64,000 nt of DNA from Arthrobacter psychrolactophilus (GTDB lineage Bacteria; Actinomycetota; Actinomycetes; Actinomycetales; Micrococcaceae): positions 62,001-126,000 of the forward strand of contig NZ_QJVC01000001.1 of NCBI RefSeq assembly GCF_003219795.1. The letters run 5' to 3'. The notes under the pieces were generated by a model. That model saw only the letters and a program-made list of their open reading frames with translations. It did not search any database and was not told the origin of the DNA. This document shows positions 43,341-51,617 of the stretch, in pieces; the first letter of the stretch is position 1, and each line of letters opens with the position of its first letter. Position numbers and translations under genes: made by a program.

Positions 43341-43408
43341 CCTTAAAGTCCGGCGGCACCTCCTCTTCGATGAAGTGAAGAGGAGGTGCCGCCGTCGTAC
43401 TTTAAAGG
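43341..43408. terminator. Bidirectional terminator between the DUF4190 and POT genes
   Basis: A perfect 17-base-pair stem (43351-43367 with 43378-43394) with a 10-base loop is flanked by CCTTAAAGT on the left and ACTTTAAAGG on the right, giving an AT-rich base in both directions. It sits between converging stop codons. Confidence 0.75.
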
Positions 43409-43415
43409 CATATGA

Positions 43416-44930
43416 CTACATGATGCCGGCCATCAACTTCTTGACGGGCTTGCGGCACAGGAACAGCGCGACACCAAAGCCGACGGAGACCAGACCCACG
43501 ACGAGGAAGTAGGGGGTCTCGTTGTTGGCGTCGTACCACTGGGCGAGCACGCCGGACATGGCTGTTCCGAGGGAGACGGACAGGAAGAACAGGGCTACCA
43601 TCTGCGTCTGGAAGGCGGCCGGGGCCAGCTTCGTGGCCAGCGACAAGCCGACCGGGGAGAGCATGAGCTCGGCGATCGTGAAGAGCAAGAGGATGAAGAC
43701 GATGGCCATCATAGGTACCGCAGCCATGCCGGCAAACGGGATGAACAGCAGGTAGGCCAGACCCATGACGATGAGAGCGGCCGAGAATTTTGCGGGGGTG
43801 CCGGGCTGGCGGGAACCCCACTTGGTCCACAGCGCGGCAAAGACGCCGGCCAGAACGATGATGAAGACCGGATTGATCGAGACGACCCAGCTGGCCGGAA
43901 CTTCCCAGCCAAGAATGCTGCGATCGAGGCGCTTGTCCGCGTACAGGGCGATGACGGTGAACTGCTGCTGGAACAAGGACCAGAACACGGCGCTGGCCAG
44001 GAATAGCGGGATGAAGGAGTACACGCGGCTGCGATCCACTCCGGTGACCGACTTATTGCTTAGGATCACGGCGAAGTAGGCGATGGCAGCCAGAATCACG
44101 AAGGCAACAATGATCCACTTGAGGTTCACAGCCGTAATGAGCTTGAAGGCAACAGCCAAAACGATGACGATGACGGCGGCCACGGCCAATATGCCAACCT
44201 TGGCATATTGGTTCTTGGGCAGCGGGTTGGCCACGCGGTGCGCCGTTTCCGGCAGGTTCTTGCGCGTCAGTCCGTACTGCAACAGACCAAGGGCCATACC
44301 GACGGCGGCGGCCGCGAAACCAACGTGGAAGCCCCAGGTAACCTGCAACCAGCCGGTGACCAGCGGCCCAATGAGACCACCGATGTTGATGCCCATGTAG
44401 AAGATCGAGAATCCGGCGTCGCGGCGCTCGTCTTCCTTGGAGTACAGGGTCCCCACGAGGGAGGTGGCGTTCGCCTTCAAACCACCGGAACCCACGCCGA
44501 TCAAGATCAAGCCCGTGGCAAGACCGATCGTGCCGGGGAGCAGGGCCAGGGACAGGTGTCCGGCCATGATGAGGATCGCGCTGTAGAACAAGACGCGTTC
44601 GGAACCCATCAGGCGGTCGGCAATCCAGGCGCCAAGGATGGTGGAGAGGTACACGCCACCGCCGTAGGCTCCCACGATTCCCAGAGCCGTGCCTTCGTCA
44701 ATACCAAGGCCACCCTGGGTGACCGTGTAGTACATGTAGTAGGCGAGGATGCCCTGCATGCCGTAGAAGGAGAATCGTTCCCACAGCTCGACGCTGAAGA
44801 GATTCAGCAGCATTTTCGGCTGTCCGAAGAAGGAAGTATCGCGGGGGTTTTGTGCTGTCTGGGCCGTTTCGGCGGGACTCTTTTGTGAACTCACAGAGTC
44901 AATTTTTGCATTATAGTCACGAATCGTCAC
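43416..44930 (-). CDS. POT-family proton-dependent oligopeptide transporter
   Basis: A 504-residue major-facilitator protein of the PTR2/POT group importing di- and tripeptides with protons. The N-terminal helix has MLLNLFSVELWERFSFYGMQGILAYYMY, which contains the ExxER-type motif (ELWERFSFYG). The POT signature region is FSIFYMGINIGGLIGPLVTGWL, and IGVGSGGLKANATSLVGTLY follows the usual spacing. Fourteen hydrophobic segments are seen, as in bacterial DtpT. The first 35 residues are hydrophilic. It is a single gene. Confidence 0.9.
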   Translation of the reverse strand: MTIRDYNAKIDSVSSQKSPAETAQTAQNPRDTSFFGQPKMLLNLFSVELWERFSFYGMQGILAYYMYYTVTQGGLGIDEGTALGIVGAYGGGVYLSTILGAWIADRLMGSERVLFYSAILIMAGHLSLALLPGTIGLATGLILIGVGSGGLKANATSLVGTLYSKEDERRDAGFSIFYMGINIGGLIGPLVTGWLQVTWGFHVGFAAAAVGMALGLLQYGLTRKNLPETAHRVANPLPKNQYAKVGILAVAAVIVIVLAVAFKLITAVNLKWIIVAFVILAAIAYFAVILSNKSVTGVDRSRVYSFIPLFLASAVFWSLFQQQFTVIALYADKRLDRSILGWEVPASWVVSINPVFIIVLAGVFAALWTKWGSRQPGTPAKFSAALIVMGLAYLLFIPFAGMAAVPMMAIVFILLLFTIAELMLSPVGLSLATKLAPAAFQTQMVALFFLSVSLGTAMSGVLAQWYDANNETPYFLVVGLVSVGFGVALFLCRKPVKKLMAGIM

Positions 44931-45093
44931 ATTCTGACGGAATGGTGGACCCTCAAACTACACTCCCGGCGCTCGCGTTAGGCCCGTCGGGTGGGCCCAC
45001 GCGCTAGTGGGAGCCGCCGCGAGGAATGAGCGGTGGGAGAGCGTGGGGACTAGGCTTAGCCACAGTATTTATCTATTGCTGCTAGGAGTGAAA

Positions 45094-45420
45094 ATGTCAG
45101 ACATCATGAATGTCAACGTTGCTGAATTGGGCGCGGACGCCGTGATTTTGGATGTCCGTGAAGACTACGAATGGGAAGCCGGGCACGTTGACGGTGCCAT
45201 TCATATTCCTCTCGAGCAGCTCCCTGCACGTCTGGAAGAACTTGATCCCGACACTGATTTGAACGTTATCTGCCGCACGGGTGGCCGTTCCTTCCGCGCC
45301 ACCACCTGGTTGAACCAAAACGGTTACAGTGCGTTTAACGTCATTGGTGGCATGGGTGCATGGTTCGAAGCGGACAAGCCCATGGTTTCCTCCTCCGGGG
45401 AAACTCCACACGTTCTCTAA
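45094..45420 (+). CDS. Single-domain rhodanese-like protein
   Basis: A 108-residue rhodanese starting at ATG 45094 after TAGGAGTG; the longer upstream frame has no ribosome site. Motifs are VILDVREDYEWEAGHVDGAIHIPLEQL and the active-site loop VICRTGGRSFRA, with the catalytic cysteine. The C-terminus has YSAFNVIGGMGAWFEADKP. It transfers sulfane sulfur; the acceptor is unknown. It precedes pheA by 32 bases. Confidence 0.9.
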   Translation: MSDIMNVNVAELGADAVILDVREDYEWEAGHVDGAIHIPLEQLPARLEELDPDTDLNVICRTGGRSFRATTWLNQNGYSAFNVIGGMGAWFEADKPMVSSSGETPHVL

Positions 45421-45452
45421 ATCCTCATTATCGCTGCAACGAACAGGTTCCC

Positions 45453-46391
45453 ATGATTTCCGTGCCCAACACATCCGCACTTCCCCTCACGTTCCTTGGC
45501 CCGGAGGGGACCTTTACGGAGGCTGCCCTGTTGCAGGTTCCGGGTGCGGTGGACATGGAACGAATCCCCTCGACCAACGCCGCCTCGGCCCTGGCTAAAG
45601 TCCGGAAGGGCGAGGCGTTTGCCGCCATGTTGCCCATCGAGAACTCCATCGAGGGCGGCGTCCCGGCAACCTTGGACGCCATCTCCAACGGTCTGGAACT
45701 AAGGATTTTGCACGAGGTCGTGGTGCCGGTCAGCTTCGTTCTCGTGGCACCCGCGGGCGTCACCCTGGCCGACATCACGGCCGTCGGAACTCATCCCCAT
45801 GCTTGGGCGCAAACTCGCGATTGGTTTGGCGAACACCTGCCGAATGCCGCTCACGTCCCGGCCAATTCGACGGCGGCTGCCGCACACTCGCTCGTCGCCG
45901 GCACCGATGCCTTCCAGGCTGCCGTCTGTGCACCACTTGTTGCCGAGCAAACGGGACTGAACATCCTCGCCGCAGCGATCGAAGACAACATTGGTGCGGT
46001 GACTCGCTTTATTCTTGTCGGTCAGCCGGGTACCTTGCCGGAGCCGACCGGAGCGGATAAGACCACTCTGGCCATTCCGCTGCCGGAAGATCACCCCGGT
46101 GCGTTGATGGCGATTCTGGAACAGTTCGCCAGCCGTGGCGTGAACCTGAGTCGCATCGAGTCGCGCCCCACAGGCCAGTTCCTTGGCCACTACATTTTTA
46201 GCGTGGATGTTGACGGCCATGTGCGGGACGCGCGCGTGGCTGATGCGCTGCGAGGATTGCATCGGGTGAGCCCGGGCATGCGCTTCCTTGGATCGTACCC
46301 ACGGGCAGACCGGCAAGAGCCGCTCATTCGTTCCTACAATTCAGATGCAGCCTTTGGCGAAGCAGCTGACTGGGTGGACTCGCTCTTGTAG
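45453..46391 (+). CDS. pheA: Prephenate dehydratase
   Basis: A 312-residue enzyme converting prephenate to phenylpyruvate in phenylalanine synthesis. The N-terminal PDT domain has LTFLGPEGTFTEAAL, AMLPIENSIEGGVPATLDAI and the catalytic region near ENNIGAVTRFILVG-like IEDNIGAVTRFILVG. The C-terminal ACT domain has HPGALMAILEQFASRGVNLSRIESRPTGQFLGHYIFSVDVDGH, with the ESRP motif for feedback by phenylalanine. There is no chorismate mutase fusion, as is normal in actinobacteria. ATG 45453 matches the family start. Confidence 0.93.
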   Translation: MISVPNTSALPLTFLGPEGTFTEAALLQVPGAVDMERIPSTNAASALAKVRKGEAFAAMLPIENSIEGGVPATLDAISNGLELRILHEVVVPVSFVLVAPAGVTLADITAVGTHPHAWAQTRDWFGEHLPNAAHVPANSTAAAAHSLVAGTDAFQAAVCAPLVAEQTGLNILAAAIEDNIGAVTRFILVGQPGTLPEPTGADKTTLAIPLPEDHPGALMAILEQFASRGVNLSRIESRPTGQFLGHYIFSVDVDGHVRDARVADALRGLHRVSPGMRFLGSYPRADRQEPLIRSYNSDAAFGEAADWVDSLL

Positions 46392-46395
46392 GAAG

Positions 46396-46872
46396 TTACG
46401 CCGGTTTTGCCAATTTGCGCATGCCCCGGCCGATCACGATAAAGATGGCGATCGCGAAGGCCACAGGGATAAGCTGGCCAAAGAAGCCGTCGCCAATAAT
46501 CAGCTGCGTGACTACCTTGAGCAGCAAGAGGGCTCCCGTGCTGGCAACGCCTAGCAGGGGGCTCAGGGTTTCGGGCATCCAGCGCCGCAGGAGCATCAAG
46601 AGACCTGAACCGGCGATGGTGACGGCGAGAGCCAGCCCCAGCATGGACAGCAAGAGCATGTACCACGGGGCAAACAAAATATTTGTCAGCACCTGGGCGA
46701 AGGCTCCCAGGGATTCAAGGATGCCCAAGATGGTTAAGAGCGCGCCGCCGAGCCGTTTAAATTTCAGGGATGCGGCCGGAATTTGATGTTGGACCGGCTT
46801 TGTACCGGCTGGTTGACTAGACGACGGAACTGCCGGTTGAATTTTCGGCTTGTCCGACGAGGGGTGACTCAC
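46396..46872 (-). CDS. Small integral membrane protein, unknown function
   Basis: A 158-residue protein. GTG 46872 is placed seven bases after AGGAG and is preferred over an earlier TTG. Residues 1-45 are polar and rich in Ser, Pro and Lys. Four hydrophobic segments follow: ALLTILGILESLGAFAQVL, YMLLLSMLGLALAVTIAGSGLLML, LLGVASTGALLLLKVV and LIPVAFAIAIFIVIG. No family is recognised. It converges on pheA with only 4 bases between stop codons. Confidence 0.65.
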   Translation of the reverse strand: MSHPSSDKPKIQPAVPSSSQPAGTKPVQHQIPAASLKFKRLGGALLTILGILESLGAFAQVLTNILFAPWYMLLLSMLGLALAVTIAGSGLLMLLRRWMPETLSPLLGVASTGALLLLKVVTQLIIGDGFFGQLIPVAFAIAIFIVIGRGMRKLAKPA

Positions 46873-47038
46873 GGGGTAACTCCTGGTCCACAAGTTAAAG
46901 CATTTAGTAGCTCCTTCAAGAATACGCTGTGGCGGGACCCTTTCGCGGCCGCGGCCGCGAACCTATGATTGGCCTATCTTTAGGAATTCATTACCCGGCT
47001 GTCGCAGTTGACCCGAACAGGAAAGAGGTGAGTGCATC

Positions 47039-47227
47039 ATGACTCCCCAAGAAGAATCGGTGCATGTTGAAAAGGACAGCAACGACGACGGCATCATCGT
47101 CAATCCGGGTACGCGTGAAGGACGCGACACCTCAGTAGGTGACGAGGGCGACGACGCCAATGAACTGCGCTTTGACGAGGAAACCCGCCTCATTCGCGAG
47201 CAATCGCAACGCCCTGAAACCGACTAG
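47039..47227 (+). CDS. Small acidic protein, unknown function
   Basis: A 62-residue, highly acidic protein (many Asp and Glu, few hydrophobic residues) starting at ATG 47039 after GAAAGAGGTG. It reads MTPQEESVHVEKDSNDDG and ends IREQSQRPETD; it is probably disordered. No family is recognised. The ribosome site and the divergent placement from the membrane-protein gene support real coding. It ends 13 bases before the converging lipid-kinase gene. Confidence 0.6.
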   Translation: MTPQEESVHVEKDSNDDGIIVNPGTREGRDTSVGDEGDDANELRFDEETRLIREQSQRPETD

Positions 47228-47239
47228 CTATCGAAGGAT

Positions 47240-48307
47240 TTAGGCTGGGTTGTTTGGTGCGGCAACACGGACCAAGACGGCCTTCGGCTCAACGCTGACC
47301 TTGACGCAGGTTGCGGGGCCTGACGGGTCGCCGTCGATCTGGGTTTCTACCGGCATGACGGTACGGATGGTCAGCTTCTGAGAGCGGTAAAAATCGATGA
47401 CCGGGACGTTGCTTTTGTGACGGAAAACGACCTTGCCGGCCATCGCCATCCAGCCCAAAGCGCTGCGGGGGCTCACCACGACAATGTCCAAGACGCCGTC
47501 GTCAATCAAAGCGTCAGGGACAAAATCAATGCCACCGGGCAACAAGCCGCAGTTGGCGAACATGACAGAACGAATCTTGCGCTGCTGCGCCGGTTCATTG
47601 TCCAGCTCGATGCTGACCTTCTTGCGCGGACCGGCCATATGCCGCAGCCCGGCCTCGCTATAAGCCAACCAGCCCACGTGCTCTTTGAGCTTTGAATTGG
47701 TGTCGCTCATGACCTCGGCATCCATGCCAAGACCGGCGATGACCATGAAGGAGTGCTTGGAGACGGAACCGGTGACGGCGTCCTCGAGCTCCATGAGTCC
47801 GGAGTCGATATGACGCTGGTGACCAAAGAGGGCAATCTGAACGCTGCCGGCAATGTCCGTGACATCCAGATCAAGGTTGCGGGCCAAAAGATTTCCGGTG
47901 CCGAGCGGGACAATGCCTAGGGGCACCTCGGTGCGGCGCAGGGTCTGAGCCACAGCGCGGACTGTGCCGTCCCCACCGCCCACAATGACGACGTCGGCCT
48001 TGGCATCCAGCGCGGCCTGGGCCATGGCGTAACCCGGGTCCTCGGCGGTGCTTTCCAGGAAGATCGGGTCCGGCCACCCAGCCTTGGAGACGGAGCGGGT
48101 GATCAGGGTCTTGGCATCGTGAACGCCACTTTTGGTGGGGTTGTAGATGAATACGACCTGCTGTTTTGCCAGATGAATCTTATGGGGAGAGTCGGCAACG
48201 ACGCTGCGGGTGTGTTTCTGCGCGAGCTTGCGTACCCCCAGCCAACTCATGGCAGTTACAAGCACAAGAATGACCACAATGATGGCGACAAGAAGTTCAG
48301 TTGACAT
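47240..48307 (-). CDS. Diacylglycerol/sphingosine kinase-family lipid kinase
   Basis: A 355-residue DAGK-catalytic-fold protein. A single N-terminal transmembrane helix (ELLVAIIVVILVLVTAMSW) anchors it to the membrane. The nucleotide region has VVFIYNPTKSG, VVIVGGGDGTVRAVAQTL with the GGDGT motif, and LGIVPLGTGNLLARNLDL. The C-terminal lobe contains LLPGGIDFVPDALIDDGVLDIVVV. Substrate is probably a membrane diacylglycerol or related lipid, as for DgkB or the LCB5-like group; it is not fixed by sequence. It is divergent from serS. Confidence 0.88.
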   Translation of the reverse strand: MSTELLVAIIVVILVLVTAMSWLGVRKLAQKHTRSVVADSPHKIHLAKQQVVFIYNPTKSGVHDAKTLITRSVSKAGWPDPIFLESTAEDPGYAMAQAALDAKADVVIVGGGDGTVRAVAQTLRRTEVPLGIVPLGTGNLLARNLDLDVTDIAGSVQIALFGHQRHIDSGLMELEDAVTGSVSKHSFMVIAGLGMDAEVMSDTNSKLKEHVGWLAYSEAGLRHMAGPRKKVSIELDNEPAQQRKIRSVMFANCGLLPGGIDFVPDALIDDGVLDIVVVSPRSALGWMAMAGKVVFRHKSNVPVIDFYRSQKLTIRTVMPVETQIDGDPSGPATCVKVSVEPKAVLVRVAAPNNPA

Positions 48308-48358
48308 GATTGACTAACCATATCCCGTGAAGTTGCATTGATTCGATAGGCTTAGTGC

Positions 48359-49636
48359 GTGATCGATGTACGAGACCTCTGCGAAAATCCTGAAATCTAC
48401 CGTGCCAGCCAAAGTGCTCGCGGTGCCGAACCGTCTGTGGTGGACGCAATTATCGCCGCGGATAGCTCCCGGAAGTCGGCGATCACCTCTTTTGAGGCTT
48501 TGCGGGCCGAGCAAAATGCCTTTGGTAAGAAGGTTGCCAAGGCTAAGGGAGAAGAAAAGCAGGCGCTCCTGGCCGAGGTCAAGGAGCTGGCTGCATCCGT
48601 AAAGACGGCGTCCGCCGCTGCCGATGCCGCCGCCGCCGAGCTCGACGCGCTGGTCCGGGCCATCCCGAACCGCGTCGCCGATGGCGTTCCCGAAGGTGGG
48701 GAGGATGACTTCGTCGTCGTCAAGACTGTTGGCACACCCCGCGAATTCCCCGATTTCAAGCCCAAGGATCACCTGGAAATTGGTGAGCTGATCGGCGCGA
48801 TCGACATGGAACGCGGCGCCAAGGTGTCCGGTTCACGCTTCTACTTCCTCAAGGGTGTTGGCGCGCGTCTGGAGATGGCGCTGCTACAGATGGCCATGGA
48901 TCAGGCGATCGAGGCCGGTTTCACGCCCATGATCACCCCCACGCTGGTTCTGCCCGAAACCATGGCCGGCACCGGCTTTGACGTGGCACACGACGCCGAA
49001 ATTTACCGCCTGGCCGAGGATGATCTCTACCTCGTGGGCACCTCCGAGGTGGCCCTCGCCGGTTACCACGGCAATGAAATCATCAACGTTGACGAGCCTG
49101 TTCGATACGCTGGCTGGTCTTCCTGCTACCGCCGAGAGGCCGGTTCGCACGGCAAGGACACCCGTGGCATCATCCGCGTGCACCAGTTCAACAAGGTGGA
49201 AATGTTTGTTTACACCACGGTTGAAAAGGCTGCCGAGGAGCACCAGCGCCTGCTCGCGTGGGAAGAGGAAATGCTCGCCAAGGTTGAGCTGCCCTACCGC
49301 GTGATCGACACGGCCGCCGGCGATCTGGGCATGTCCGCATCCCGCAAGTTCGACTGCGAGGCGTGGGTCCCCACCCAGGACGCTTACCGCGAGCTGACTT
49401 CCACCTCGAACTGCACCACGTTCCAGGCCCGTCGCCTCAACATCCGCGAGCGTCTTGTGACGGACGACGGCGGCAAGGGTGGCACTCGCGCTGTTGCCAC
49501 GCTCAACGGCACGCTGGCAACGACCCGCTGGATCGTTGCCATCCTCGAGCACCACCAGAACGCCGACGGTTCCGTCAATGTCCCCGTGGCACTGCGCAAG
49601 TACCTCGGCGGCATGGAAGTCTTCCCGGTTTTGTAA
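48359..49636 (+). CDS. serS: Seryl-tRNA synthetase
   Basis: A 425-residue class II synthetase, starting at GTG 48359 ([18 protein letters not shown]). The N-terminal coiled-coil arm (about residues 30-105) binds the long variable arm of tRNA-Ser. Catalytic motifs are [21 protein letters not shown] (motif 1), [33 protein letters not shown] (motif 2) and [18 protein letters not shown] (motif 3). [10 protein letters not shown] forms the serine-binding TxE loop. It is an essential single-copy gene in most bacteria. Confidence 0.95.
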   Translation: MIDVRDLCENPEIYRASQSARGAEPSVVDAIIAADSSRKSAITSFEALRAEQNAFGKKVAKAKGEEKQALLAEVKELAASVKTASAAADAAAAELDALVRAIPNRVADGVPEGGEDDFVVVKTVGTPREFPDFKPKDHLEIGELIGAIDMERGAKVSGSRFYFLKGVGARLEMALLQMAMDQAIEAGFTPMITPTLVLPETMAGTGFDVAHDAEIYRLAEDDLYLVGTSEVALAGYHGNEIINVDEPVRYAGWSSCYRREAGSHGKDTRGIIRVHQFNKVEMFVYTTVEKAAEEHQRLLAWEEEMLAKVELPYRVIDTAAGDLGMSASRKFDCEAWVPTQDAYRELTSTSNCTTFQARRLNIRERLVTDDGGKGGTRAVATLNGTLATTRWIVAILEHHQNADGSVNVPVALRKYLGGMEVFPVL

Positions 49637-49660
49637 GGACTTCTGCTCTTCTCCGGAGGT

Positions 49661-49725
49661 ACATGAACGCCGGGTTACTACCCACACTGTGCACACAGCT
49701 GTGAGTAGTAACCCGGCGTTCATGT
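49661..49725. terminator. 21-bp perfect hairpin downstream of serS
   Basis: Bases 49661-49681 and 49705-49725 are perfect inverted copies; the 23-base loop contains a smaller palindrome (CACACTGTG/CACACAGCTGTG). It starts 25 bases after the serS stop. A short TTTAAG follows, so it probably terminates serS. Confidence 0.65.
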
Positions 49726-49764
49726 TTAAGTCATGAGCCCCATGGGGAAAAGCGCCGTTGAGCT

Positions 49765-49825
49765 GTTGAGTGGTCACATCACGCCCTTATCCCAGCGGCG
49801 AAGCGGCGTTATCTGGCGGGTCAAC
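49765..49825 (+). repeat. 61-bp intergenic repeat, copy 1 (before HAD gene)
   Basis: The element starts GTTGAG and ends TCAAC. It shares length and the block CAC(A/G)TC(A/G)CGCCCTTATC with the copy at 50812-50872, on the other side of the HAD gene. Together with the serS hairpin it fills most of the 304-base gap between serS and the HAD gene; the rest (49826-49940) shows nothing recognisable. Confidence 0.6.
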
Positions 49826-49940
49826 GCTGTGGTGATGCTCCGCTGCGCCGTCCTGCCCAGCCTCCTCCAGTCTCGAGAAGTTCACCGCGTTAACAGTCCC
49901 AGTATGTGGCGTTTTAAGGTCCATCTGATTCACTAGATCT

Positions 49941-50786
49941 ATGACAATGACAGTAAACACTGCAATCCCCGGCATCGATGACCGGGCCAATGAAACTACC
50001 AAGTACCTCGTCGCCCTTGACGTTGACGGCACTCTCGTTGACCACGACGGCGTGATGACCGACGGTGTCCGTGAGGCCGCGCGCGCCGTGGTTGACGCGG
50101 GCCACCACGTCATCATCGCGACCGGCCGCTCGCTCGGCGCGCTCCTGCCCATCGTGGAGATGATTGGCCTGCGCAGCGGCTACGGCGTCTGCTCCAACGG
50201 CGGCGTGACGATCCGCCTCGACCCGGAATTGGCCGACGGCTATGAGGTCATCGAGCGGGTCACCTTTGATCCGGCGCCCGCCCTCAACGCTTTGCGCGAC
50301 AAGGTTCCCGGCGCCCGATTCGCGCTGGAGGATGCCAACGGCAAGTTCCTCTCTACCTCCCGCTTCCAGGACGACAGCTTTGGAATTGAAGCCGAGGGCG
50401 TCGACTTCCACCACCTCCTGCAGACCGAAGCCGTGCGCGTCGTGGTCAATAGCGCCGAGGCCAGCACCGAACAATTTGCCGATGCCATCTCCGCCGCCGG
50501 ACTCAGTGGCGTCACCTACGCGATCGGCTGGAGTGCCTGGCTCGATATTGCCGCCGCCGGTGTCACGAAGGCCTCCGCACTCGAGGTCCTGCGCGCCTCC
50601 CTCGACGTGGACAACGCCCTGACCGTGGCCGTGGGGGACGGCACCAATGACATCGAGATGCTCCGCTGGGCCGGTCGCGGCGTGGCGATGGGCCAGGCAC
50701 TGGACGAGGTCAAGGATGCCGCCAACGAGGTGACTGCTTCCGTGTTCGACGACGGAGCTGCCGCCACCTTGCGCAGTTTGCTCTAG
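49941..50786 (+). CDS. HAD-superfamily Cof-type phosphatase
   Basis: A 281-residue phosphatase. HAD motif I is LVALDVDGTLVDHDG, motif II is IIATGRSLGAL, the motif III lysine lies in GVTKASALEVL, and motif IV is VAVGDGTNDIEMLRWAGRGVAMG. The C2 cap covers about residues 95-205. Substrates of this group are sugar phosphates and similar compounds. The start ATG ACA ATG allows two adjacent starts, without a clear ribosome site. Two 61-bp repeats flank the gene. Confidence 0.87.
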   Translation: MTMTVNTAIPGIDDRANETTKYLVALDVDGTLVDHDGVMTDGVREAARAVVDAGHHVIIATGRSLGALLPIVEMIGLRSGYGVCSNGGVTIRLDPELADGYEVIERVTFDPAPALNALRDKVPGARFALEDANGKFLSTSRFQDDSFGIEAEGVDFHHLLQTEAVRVVVNSAEASTEQFADAISAAGLSGVTYAIGWSAWLDIAAAGVTKASALEVLRASLDVDNALTVAVGDGTNDIEMLRWAGRGVAMGQALDEVKDAANEVTASVFDDGAAATLRSLL

Positions 50787-50811
50787 TCCCAGCCACTCCC
50801 GCCGGCCCACC

Positions 50812-50872
50812 GTTGAGTCGCCACGTCGCGCCCTTATCGAAGCGCGTTATGGGCGTTAGCTGACGACTCAAC
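50812..50872 (+). repeat. 61-bp intergenic repeat, copy 2 (after HAD gene)
   Basis: This copy has 8-base terminal inverted repeats GTTGAGTC and GACTCAAC and an inner CGCCC/GGGCG pair, so it could fold on itself. It matches the copy at 49765-49825 most closely in the first half. The same orientation and equal length suggest a shared small mobile or structural element. Confidence 0.6.
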
Positions 50873-50891
50873 GTAGGCTGCAGGGACAAAA

Positions 50892-50927
50892 ACGGCGGCG
50901 CTCCCCACATAGGGGGAGCGCCGCCGT
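50892..50927. terminator. Bidirectional terminator between the HAD gene and ppa
   Basis: A perfect 15-base-pair GC-rich stem (50892-50906 with 50913-50927) has a 6-base loop. It is preceded by AAAAA on the left, which gives a T run for transcripts from the ppa side. The position between converging genes fits. Confidence 0.8.
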
Positions 50928-50945
50928 CGTTATGAGCGAAAAGGA

Positions 50946-51434
50946 CTAGTGTCCCTCGGCCTCGAAGCGCTTGATGGAAGCTTCGAGCTCAGCCTCGGCA
51001 GCTGCGCGGTCGGCCCAGCCCTCAGCCTTGACCCACTTGCCGGGCTCCAGGTCCTTGTAACGCGTGAAGAAGTGCTCGATCTCCTTGACCAGGAATTCGT
51101 CAACATCGGAGAGTTCCTGGATGTGGTCGAAGCGCTTGTCGTCAACAACACACAGAACCTTGGCATCTCCACCGCCATCATCGGTCATGTTGAACACGGC
51201 GATGGGGCGAGCGTCCACCACAACGCCCGGGTGCAGGTCAAAGTCCTGCAGCATGACGAGGGCGTCCAGGGGATCGCCGTCTTCGCCGAGGGTGTTGTCG
51301 AAGAAGCCGTAGTGGGTGGGGTACTGCATCGAGGTGAACAGCACGCGGTCCAGGCGGACACGGCCGGTCTCGTGGTCAACTTCGTACTTGACGCGTGATC
51401 CGCGGGGGATCTCGATGGTGACGTCGTGCTTCAT
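50946..51434 (-). CDS. ppa: Inorganic pyrophosphatase
   Basis: A 162-residue family I pyrophosphatase, which hydrolyses the pyrophosphate released by biosynthetic reactions. The start ATG 51434 ([20 protein letters not shown]) has GAGGAG upstream. The signature [10 protein letters not shown] carries the metal-binding aspartates, with YPTHYGF before it and DKRFDHIQ later. The gene sits beside dacB, divergently, as in Mycobacterium tuberculosis (Rv3628 next to Rv3627c). Confidence 0.95.
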   Translation of the reverse strand: MKHDVTIEIPRGSRVKYEVDHETGRVRLDRVLFTSMQYPTHYGFFDNTLGEDGDPLDALVMLQDFDLHPGVVVDARPIAVFNMTDDGGGDAKVLCVVDDKRFDHIQELSDVDEFLVKEIEHFFTRYKDLEPGKWVKAEGWADRAAAEAELEASIKRFEAEGH

Positions 51435-51617
51435 CGTTATGCTCCTCATGAGGTGGTGCGCGCAGCCTGACGCGGCCTTGCGCGAAAATTCCGTCTAGTA
51501 TGAGGATATAGGCGCTTTCGTCGCGCTAAAAACCCGCCTGGATTTTTCCCGGCTCATTCTTGCCCTTTTTTCGGCCCATTTACGCGCCGGGACACTTCAC
51601 GAAGGAACGCCAGCTCT

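Noticed and set aside
49733-49936. Short plus-strand ORF between serS and the HAD gene
   Set aside because: It runs through the 61-bp repeat and has no ribosome site or recognisable sequence.
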